From: Myxococcota bacterium
GTDB taxonomy: Bacteria > Myxococcota_A > Polyangia > Polyangiales > JANWZI01
DNA length: 52,120 nucleotides
Assembly (NCBI GenBank): GCA_025054695.1
Contig: JANWZI010000016.1
Span: 1-52,120 of the forward strand
Reading direction: 5' to 3'
This document shows, one piece after another, positions 46,584 through 52,120 of this stretch (the first letter of the stretch is position 1; every line of letters starts with the position of its first letter). The translations under genes were made by a program, and so were the position numbers. The notes below the pieces were generated by a model. The model ran no database searches. It was given only the letters and a program-made list of their open reading frames with translations, and was not told where the DNA came from.

Positions 46584-47636
46584 TTATCGCCGCGGACCAG
46601 CCGCGCTGCTCCTCCCCGCGGGATCGGGATCCTCGTCGAGCCCCGTCTCCGAGCCACCCACGGCAAAGCCCAGCTCGCGCGACAGCCCGCGCACGAACGC
46701 GCGTGCCGCGTGCACCCCCTGACGGCGCAACAGCGCGTCGCGCACCGCCACCTCGACGAGCACGCCGAAATCGCGCCCCGGCGTGACGGCCAGCCGCATC
46801 ACGGGGATGCCGACGCCGAGCACGGCCTCGTGCCGCTCGTCGAGCCCGAGTCGCTCGTACTCGTCGCCCGGGCGCCACTCGTCGAGGCGCACGATGAGGT
46901 CCACCGCGACTCGCTCGCGCACCGCCGTGGCCCCGAACAGCTCGCGCACGTTGAGGATCCCGATGCCGCGGATCTCGAGATGGTGGCGAAGCGGCACGGG
47001 TGGCCGGCCCTCGACTCGGCCATCGGCGAAGCGCGTGAGAATCACTTGGTCGTCGGCCACGAGCCGGTGCCCACGGGCGACGAGCGAAAGCGCGCACTCG
47101 CTCTTGCCGATGCCGCTGGGCCCAACGAGCAGCACCCCGAGGCCGTGGACCTCGACGAGCACGCCGTGGCGCGTCTCGGTCGGCGCCAGCAGCTCGTCCA
47201 GCGCCGAGTGGACGGCGTGGATCGCCTCGCTGCTGCGGGCCGCCGAGACGAGCAACGGGCTGTCCGACCGCTCGGCCGCCTCGGTCAGCTCGGGCGGCGG
47301 ATCGACGCCGCGCGTCACGACGACGCAGGATGGGTGCAGTGCGAACAGTCGCCCGGCCCGCTCGGCGCGAACCGCGGACTCGAGCCCGAGCACGTAGCTC
47401 ATCTCGGTCTCGCCGAGCACCTGAACCCGCGTGGGCACCGTCCCGCGCAGGTGGCCGGCGAACGGGAGTCCGTTCTTCTGGACGCGCGGGTGTGTGATCG
47501 GACGATCGAGCCCCGCACGCCCCGCATGGACGCGGAGCAAAGCCCCGACCGCCGGATGCTCGAGCAGTCGAGCCGTGCTCGTCACGGGGCCGACCGGATG
47601 GCCCACGTCTCGGTCGCCCCCCGACGTCGCTCCCAC
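46584..47636 (-). CDS. hprK: HPr kinase/phosphorylase
   Basis: The 350-residue product phosphorylates and dephosphorylates the regulatory serine of HPr. The catalytic His157 lies in TRHGVLVEV, and the Walker A motif is VGPSGIGKSE at 171-180. The K3-type signature follows (EIRGIGILNVRELFG). The N-terminal domain (about 20-145) has the family fold. The C-terminal about 20 residues are Pro/Ser-rich. GTG 47636 lies nine bases after the ptsN stop; GTG 47585 would remove 17 poorly conserved residues. Its presence with HPr and EIIA but no permease suggests control of metabolism rather than sugar import. Confidence 0.95.
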   Translation of the reverse strand: MGATSGGDRDVGHPVGPVTSTARLLEHPAVGALLRVHAGRAGLDRPITHPRVQKNGLPFAGHLRGTVPTRVQVLGETEMSYVLGLESAVRAERAGRLFALHPSCVVVTRGVDPPPELTEAAERSDSPLLVSAARSSEAIHAVHSALDELLAPTETRHGVLVEVHGLGVLLVGPSGIGKSECALSLVARGHRLVADDQVILTRFADGRVEGRPPVPLRHHLEIRGIGILNVRELFGATAVRERVAVDLIVRLDEWRPGDEYERLGLDERHEAVLGVGIPVMRLAVTPGRDFGVLVEVAVRDALLRRQGVHAARAFVRGLSRELGFAVGGSETGLDEDPDPAGRSSAAGPRR

Positions 47637-47645
47637 GGCGATGTC

Positions 47646-48113
47646 CTAGACCGAGAGGCTCGCCCCTTGCCGGGCGTCCTCGGCCAATAGGACCTCGAGT
47701 GCATCGGCAGGGTCCCTCGCGGCAAGCAAACGATCGCGCACCGCGGGGTCGCGCAGGATCCGCGAAAGCCGAGCGAGTGCGCGCAGGTGCTCCCCCGCAT
47801 TGTGATCGGGCGCGAGCACCGCGACGAGGATCGTCGCGGGCCGGCCGTCGACCGAATCGAACGGGATCCCGGCCGGCGCGATCGCGACGGCCGCTAGCAC
47901 ACGGTCCGTGCCCCGGATGCGTCCGTGAGGAATGGCGACGCCGCTGCCGACCCCCGTGCTCGCCAGACGCTCGCGCTCCACGAGAACCCGCAACACTTCT
48001 TCCTCGTCGAGCCCTGTGAACAGCCGCGCCAGCTCGCGCAGCACACCCGCCTTGTCCGTCGCCTGCACGCACGTGCAGACCCTCTCCACGGCGAGGATGT
48101 CGGCGAGGCGCAT
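47646..48113 (-). CDS. ptsN: PTS EIIA (PtsN-type, fructose/nitrogen family)
   Basis: The 155-residue product matches EIIA of the fructose/nitrogen class. The phosphorylated residue is His63 in VAIPHGRI. The N-terminal RLADILAVERV and the AVLAPDHNAGEHLRALARLSRIL block are typical. In the nitrogen-PTS such proteins regulate potassium transport, sigma-54 genes and stress responses. It is first in the order ptsN-hprK-rapZ-ptsH-ptsI. Two tandem hairpins lie immediately upstream (48127-48158), so its expression may be attenuated. Confidence 0.95.
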   Translation of the reverse strand: MRLADILAVERVCTCVQATDKAGVLRELARLFTGLDEEEVLRVLVERERLASTGVGSGVAIPHGRIRGTDRVLAAVAIAPAGIPFDSVDGRPATILVAVLAPDHNAGEHLRALARLSRILRDPAVRDRLLAARDPADALEVLLAEDARQGASLSV

Positions 48114-48126
48114 CTGCTGCCGGATA

Positions 48127-48158
48127 CCCCGATCGGGGGGCCTCCGGCAAGCGGAGGC
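48127..48158 (-). terminator. Two tandem hairpins in front of ptsN
   Basis: CCCCGATCGGGG at 48127-48138 is a perfect palindrome. GCCTCCG (48140-48146) and CGGAGGC (48152-48158) form a 7-bp stem with a 5-nt loop. On the minus strand they come after fdx and tract 11 and end 13 bases before the ptsN ATG. They could terminate ISC operon transcripts, or act in the ptsN leader. There is no T run. Confidence 0.45.
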
Positions 48159-48169
48159 AAGCGTGCCCG

Positions 48170-48405
<236 letters not shown>

Positions 48406-48416
48406 CGACGCCCGCT

Positions 48417-48800
48417 TCAACGTCGATCGACGTCACCGGGGCGGCGCCAAAGCGCACCGACGCGTTCGCGCTCCGCGGGATGCTCGTCGCAGAACGCGCG
48501 GAAGCTCTCCTCGCTGATGTCCACGACGATGGTCCCGGCTCGTTGGATCCGCGCCTGGCACCCCAGGCGCGAGCTCGCGCGGGGATCGAACGCCTTCTCG
48601 AGCACGTCCAGCTCCTCGTCCTCCGGCTCGCTCAGGCGGTCCATGCCCTCGACGACGTAGACGTGACACGTCGAGCACGCACAAACGCCGCCGCAGCGGT
48701 CGCCCTCCGGCGCACCGCAGGCCCTGGCCGCCTCGAGGATGCTCGCCCCCGGATCGACCTCGGCCTCCAGGCCCACGTTGCGAAAGACGACCCGCGTCAC
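48417..48800 (-). CDS. fdx: ISC-type [2Fe-2S] ferredoxin
   Basis: The 127-residue product carries cluster ligands Cys36, Cys42, Cys45 and Cys81 ([11 protein letters not shown] and LGCQAR). The spacing C-x5-C-x2-C-x35-C is identical to that of ISC ferredoxins. It supplies electrons for Fe-S cluster assembly. It is the last gene of the ISC operon; GTG 48800 overlaps the hscA stop by four bases. The C-terminal tail of about 25 residues ([16 protein letters not shown]) is an extension with an extra Cys. Confidence 0.95.
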   Translation of the reverse strand: MTRVVFRNVGLEAEVDPGASILEAARACGAPEGDRCGGVCACSTCHVYVVEGMDRLSEPEDEELDVLEKAFDPRASSRLGCQARIQRAGTIVVDISEESFRAFCDEHPAERERVGALWRRPGDVDRR

Positions 48801-50740
48801 GGGCGCACCTGTTCGCCCGTGAGCAGCGCCTCGCTGCCGTCGCCCTCCGCGGCGTGTCCCTCGAGCCCCCGCGCCGATGCCGTTTCGCGCTCGACCGCGG
48901 CGACGTCGCGCCCCCGCAAAGCCGCCGCGATGCGGGCGTCCATCCGTCGCGTGGCGAACGGCCGGCTCACCTCGTCGAGCCGCGCCATGGCCCGCGCGAT
49001 GGCCTCCGGGTCGTTCCCTTCGCTCGCCTGACGCAGCTGGGTCATGGCGGCCTCGATGAGCTCGGCCTCACCGGGCTCGAGCAAGCCCGGATCGTCGGCG
49101 AGCGCCTTGCCGGCCGCCGCAAGCAACCGCGCCGCCTCGACGCGCCGCTCCTCGAGCCTTCGGACCTGCACGTCCCGCTCGGCGTGCTCGTACGCGTCGA
49201 GCAGCATGCGCTCGATCTCCTCCTCGGCGAGGCCGTAACTCGGAGAGACCTCGACGCGCTGCTCGATGCCCGTTCGTTGCTCGCGCGCGGTCACGTGCAG
49301 CAGCCCGTCCGCGTCCACTTCGAAGCGCACCTCGAGCCGCGCCATGCCGGCCGGCATCGGTGGGATGCCGCGCAGGGTGAAGCGGGCGAGCGAACGGCAA
49401 TCGGCCGCGCGCTCGCGCTCCCCCTGCACGACGTGCAGCTCGAATCCCGTCTGGTTGTCCGCGTACGTCGTAAAGAGCTGGGAAGCCGCGGCCGGAATCG
49501 TCGTGTTGCGCGGCAGAATGCGCTCGACGAGGCCGCCCATCGTCTCGATGCCGAGCGAAAGGGGAAGTACGTCGAGCAGCAAAACGTCCTCGCGTTCCCG
49601 CGCACCCCCCGCGAGCAAGTCGGCCTGGACCGCGGCTCCCATCGCGACGACGAGGTCGGGGTCGATGTCCGCGAGCGCGGGCCGTCCGAAGAGCGCCTCG
49701 ACGCGCGCCCGCACAATTGGTGTGCGCGTCGCCCCGCCCACGAGGATGACTCCGTCGATGTCCGCGGGACCCAGTCCGGCGTCCGACAGCGCCCGTCGCG
49801 TCGCCTCGAGCGTGCGCGCCACCAGCGGCTCGACGTCGGCCTCGAACGCGTCGCGCCGCACGTGCACGGTGCAGCGGTGCCCCCCTGGTAGCTCGATGTC
49901 CGCCTGCACCTCCGTCGCATCCGACAGCGCGTGCTTGATCCGCCGGGCCGCGACGAGCCGCGCGCGGCACACCGCCGGCTCGTCCGAGGCGAGACGCGGT
50001 TCCAACGCGCGCAGCCGCTCGCCCAGGATGCGGTCCATGTCGTCGCCGCCGAGGTGCGTGTCCCCGCCGGTGGCGCGCACCGTGAAGATGCCGTCGTCGA
50101 GCTCGAGCACCGTCACGTCGAATGTGCCGCCACCGAGGTCGTAGACGACGAACCGCCCCTCGACGCGATGCTGTAGGCCATAGGCGAGCGCCGCCGCCGT
50201 CGGCTCGTGCAACAGCCGCAGCAGATCGAGGCCCGCCAGGCGCGCTGCGTCCTTCGTGGCCTGCCTCTGCGCTTCGTCGAAGTATGCCGGAACGGTCACC
50301 ACCGCGGGGCCGATGGCGCCGAGCTCCTCGACGGCCCGCTGCCGCAGGGCACGCAGGATCTCCGCGCTGACCTCGACGGGCGTGACGACCCGATCGGGCG
50401 CGACGCGGAGGCGGACCACGGGCCCTTCGGTCGCCGCGAGCCGGTAGGTGCCCGCCCGACGCACCTCGGGGTCGTCGGCGCCGCGTCCCATCAGGCGCTT
50501 GACGCTGACGATGGTGTCCTGGGGCCGCTCGACGGCGAGCGCGGCCGCTCGTTCTCCGACGAGCACGGACCCATCGTCCAGGTACGCCACCACGGAAGGC
50601 ACGAGCGCCTGTCCGTCGCAATCGCGAATCGCGACCGGAGCGCCTGTGGGCGTCACCCACGCCACGATGGAATGCGTCGTGCCCAGATCGATCCCGATGG
50701 GCGGAGCCGCGGTCGGATCGTGGATATGAAGAAGGCTCAC
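48797..50740 (-). CDS. hscA: Fe-S assembly Hsp70 chaperone
   Basis: The 647-residue product is a DnaK-family ATPase specialised for IscU. The phosphate-1 motif [15 protein letters not shown] is at about residues 15-29, [24 protein letters not shown] in the ATPase core, [16 protein letters not shown], and [17 protein letters not shown]. The substrate-binding domain has [32 protein letters not shown]. The length matches HscA (about 620) with a short extension. The start GTG 50740 lies in the same operon as hscB, but 232 bp separate the two, occupied by tract 12. It works with HscB to drive cluster transfer. Confidence 0.95.
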   Translation of the reverse strand: MSLLHIHDPTAAPPIGIDLGTTHSIVAWVTPTGAPVAIRDCDGQALVPSVVAYLDDGSVLVGERAAALAVERPQDTIVSVKRLMGRGADDPEVRRAGTYRLAATEGPVVRLRVAPDRVVTPVEVSAEILRALRQRAVEELGAIGPAVVTVPAYFDEAQRQATKDAARLAGLDLLRLLHEPTAAALAYGLQHRVEGRFVVYDLGGGTFDVTVLELDDGIFTVRATGGDTHLGGDDMDRILGERLRALEPRLASDEPAVCRARLVAARRIKHALSDATEVQADIELPGGHRCTVHVRRDAFEADVEPLVARTLEATRRALSDAGLGPADIDGVILVGGATRTPIVRARVEALFGRPALADIDPDLVVAMGAAVQADLLAGGAREREDVLLLDVLPLSLGIETMGGLVERILPRNTTIPAAASQLFTTYADNQTGFELHVVQGERERAADCRSLARFTLRGIPPMPAGMARLEVRFEVDADGLLHVTAREQRTGIEQRVEVSPSYGLAEEEIERMLLDAYEHAERDVQVRRLEERRVEAARLLAAAGKALADDPGLLEPGEAELIEAAMTQLRQASEGNDPEAIARAMARLDEVSRPFATRRMDARIAAALRGRDVAAVERETASARGLEGHAAEGDGSEALLTGEQVRP

Positions 50741-50825
50741 GGGGGCTCTCTAGTGCTCACACGGCCCGAAGGAAACCTCCCCGCGCGTCCGGACGAGCGA
50801 ACGGAACGCGACGGGACTTGGCACT

Positions 50826-50922
50826 GGGCTCGGAGTCGGGTTCGAATCCGGCTTCGGGCTCGGGCTCGGACTCCGACTCGAGCTCGGACTCGGACTCGGA
50901 TTCGGGCGCGGACCGGGCTCCG
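50826..50922. repeat. Hexanucleotide tract 12 (GGACTC orientation) inside the ISC operon
   Basis: GGGCTC, GGACTC and CGACTC units run on the plus strand. The tract sits between hscB and hscA, genes that are usually adjacent or overlapping, and starts about 50 nt after the hscB stop. The rest of the 232-bp gap shows no gene. Confidence 0.88.
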
Positions 50923-50972
50923 GCCCCGCTTCGCACCACGCTGCGCCGGGCCAACGCCGCATCCTGGACGCA

Positions 50973-51533
50973 CTACGAGCGTGCTCCCGAGGCGTGCCTG
51001 TGAGCCGCGAAATCCTCGAGCAACCGCATGTACGTTCGAAGCCGTCCGAGCGCGCGCCCCGCCGCCGGCCCGTCGCCTGCGTCGAGCGCCTCGCCGAGCA
51101 TGCGCGTCGCCTCGTCCCTCCGTCGCTCGAGCAGCGTGGCGAGCCGCGCGCGTGCCTCTGCGTCGGATACGGACGCCGCGATCGACTCGCCAAACTCGAT
51201 CGCCTCCTCGAGCAAATCCGGATCCTGCGCACCCGCGGGGTCGACGCCGAGCAGCCGGACGAGCACTTCGGCGCGCCGGACTGGATCGCGGAGCGTCCGA
51301 TACGCCTCGTTGACGGCCACGGCGCGCTCGACGGCGAGGCGGCGCTCCGACGGCGTGCCGCGCGCATGCCGATCCGGGTGCACCTGTCGCGACAGCTCTT
51401 TCCAGCGGCGTTCGAGCGCCGTCAGGTCGAGGCTCCAGCGTCGCGGCAAACCCAGCACGGCGAACGGATCGTCGGCCCCAGCCGCGCGCGCGAGCGGGTG
51501 GGCCCGCGCGGCACGCTCACCCGGCGTTCCCAC
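50973..51533 (-). CDS. hscB: Fe-S assembly J-domain co-chaperone
   Basis: The 186-residue product has an N-terminal J domain with the HPD motif at residues 52-54 (QVHPDRHARGTPSERRLA) and a C-terminal helical bundle (EEAIEFGESI, RDEATRMLGEALDAG) that binds IscU. It stimulates the ATPase of HscA. The N-terminal cysteine zinc motif of some HscB proteins is absent, as in most bacterial forms. GTG 51533 lies 12 bases after the iscA stop. It is terminated by TAG next to a tract. Confidence 0.93.
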   Translation of the reverse strand: MGTPGERAARAHPLARAAGADDPFAVLGLPRRWSLDLTALERRWKELSRQVHPDRHARGTPSERRLAVERAVAVNEAYRTLRDPVRRAEVLVRLLGVDPAGAQDPDLLEEAIEFGESIAASVSDAEARARLATLLERRRDEATRMLGEALDAGDGPAAGRALGRLRTYMRLLEDFAAHRHASGARS

Positions 51534-51545
51534 GCGCGAACGACC

Positions 51546-51950
51546 TCAGATCCCGAACGAGTTTCCGCACCCGCAGCGGTTCTTTTCGTTCGGGTTACGA
51601 AATCGGAACCCGTGCTCCATCAACTTCGTCTCGTAATCGAGCACCGTGCCTCGCAGGTACACGAGGCTCTTGGGATCGATCACCACGCGCACCCCGTCGA
51701 AATCGAAGACGTGATCGCGCGGCCGCACGGTGTCCGCGAACTCCATCGCGTACGAGACGCCACTGCATCCGCCGCCGCGAATCCCGAGGCGGATGGCGGC
51801 CTGCGGCGTGCCGCGCCGCTCGAGCGCCTTGCGCGCCATCTCGATCGCCTTCGGCGTCAGCCGCACCGGAGGTTGCTGCGGGGCGAGCGCTGCCTCGCCC
51901 GTCGGCACGGCCTCCGACCCCGCGATCGGCTCGGTCGCCGCGCCCGTCAC
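51546..51950 (-). CDS. iscA: A-type Fe-S carrier
   Basis: The 134-residue product has the three conserved cysteines of A-type carriers: Cys62 in GGGCSGVSY and Cys126 with Cys128 in RCGCGNSFGI. The first about 28 residues are a poorly conserved Ala/Pro-rich extension. It accepts clusters from IscU and passes them on. GTG 51950 overlaps the iscU stop by GTGA. Confidence 0.95.
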   Translation of the reverse strand: MTGAATEPIAGSEAVPTGEAALAPQQPPVRLTPKAIEMARKALERRGTPQAAIRLGIRGGGCSGVSYAMEFADTVRPRDHVFDFDGVRVVIDPKSLVYLRGTVLDYETKLMEHGFRFRNPNEKNRCGCGNSFGI

Positions 51951-52120
51951 CTGCCCTCGCCTCCCGCGGCCCGCGCCGCGCGCCGCTCGGCTTGCTTGCG
52001 CCGGAAGTCGGCGATCGCGCTCTTGATCGCGTCCTCGGCGAGCACCGAGCAGTGGATCTTGACCGGAGGCAGATTCAGCTCCTCGACGATCTGCGTGTTG
52101 CGGATCGCCTCGGCCTCGGT
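51947..52120 (-). CDS. iscU: Fe-S scaffold protein, C-terminal part (runs off the window)
   Basis: Fifty-seven codons plus stop are visible, beginning in frame at the window edge. The translation contains NTQIVEELNLPPVKIHCSVL and AEDAIKSAIADFRRKQ, which is the end of IscU with the LPPVK motif that HscA recognises and the last cluster cysteine (HCSVLAEDAI). A basic/Ala-rich tail follows. The rest of the gene, and probably iscS and iscR, lies beyond the window. Confidence 0.93.
   Translation of the reverse strand, partial: TEAEAIRNTQIVEELNLPPVKIHCSVLAEDAIKSAIADFRRKQAERRAARAAGGEGR

Noticed and set aside
49700..49735. AT-containing dyad (CGCACAATTGGTGTGCG) like the one before the MopE-like gene
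   Set aside because: It is imperfect and lies inside the hscA coding region, where it is explained by codons.

Overview
The window is about 52 kb of very GC-rich bacterial chromosome with dense coding and strong G/C preference at third codon positions. The gene set suggests a Myxococcota (deltaproteobacterial) organism, probably of the Polyangia/Sandaracinus type. The evidence is two Ser/Thr kinases with the HRDVSPxN catalytic loop (one with GYF_2-like and DUF4388-like parts, one with PEGA domains), an FHA protein, a MopE-like lipoprotein with a beta-helix-like body, many unassigned lipoproteins, and a regulatory PTS with HprK, RapZ, HPr, EI and EIIA. The taxonomic assignment is inference; there is no rRNA or other marker here. 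I see no prophage, insertion sequence, CRISPR array or integron.

Layout. 1-7.7 kb: end of a barrel-like protein, a large radical SAM fusion protein, a HEAT-repeat lipoprotein overlapping an FHA protein, and a CinA-type domain protein. 7.9-12.9 kb: a sugar-epimerase-like SDR divergent from a lipid-anchored cytochrome c, a lipoprotein, FAD-dependent glycerol-3-phosphate dehydrogenase, and a broken gene with two in-frame amber codons. 12.9-19.1 kb: aconitase divergent from a multidomain kinase, then a membrane-anchored unknown. 19.4-24.3 kb (minus): a four-gene operon dnaQ-like / CPBP-like / gluQ / slt with successive 4-nt overlaps. 24.4-30.4 kb: an SGNH hydrolase, purE-purK, isocitrate dehydrogenase and a lipoprotein. 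30.4-31.05 kb: an 85-residue conserved protein, two tRNA-Ser genes and the 4.5S/SRP RNA behind a near-consensus promoter. 31.4-36.8 kb: an SPL-type radical SAM protein, an M16-like lipoprotein without its zinc motif, a lipoprotein, a NUDIX CoA pyrophosphatase and frataxin CyaY. 37-43.4 kb: the MopE-like protein, a lipoprotein and a PEGA kinase. 43.5-48.1 kb (minus): ptsN-hprK-rapZ-ptsH-ptsI. 48.4-52.1 kb (minus): the ISC operon iscU(partial)-iscA-hscB-hscA-fdx.

The most unusual element is a family of twelve degenerate hexanucleotide tracts (unit SGAGNC, equivalently GNCTCS on the other strand; roughly 80-265 bp each) lying between genes. Every non-divergent intergenic gap longer than about 155 bp has one. 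Every tract lies within about 80 nt of the 3' end of a gene, in either orientation, and none lies in a divergent promoter gap. One tract splits the ISC operon between hscB and hscA. The tracts create long false Ser/Glu/Asp/Pro reading frames that should not be annotated as proteins. A second recurring pattern is a TAnnnT-like -10 hexamer about 7-14 nt upstream of several start codons, which suggests leaderless or nearly leaderless transcripts.
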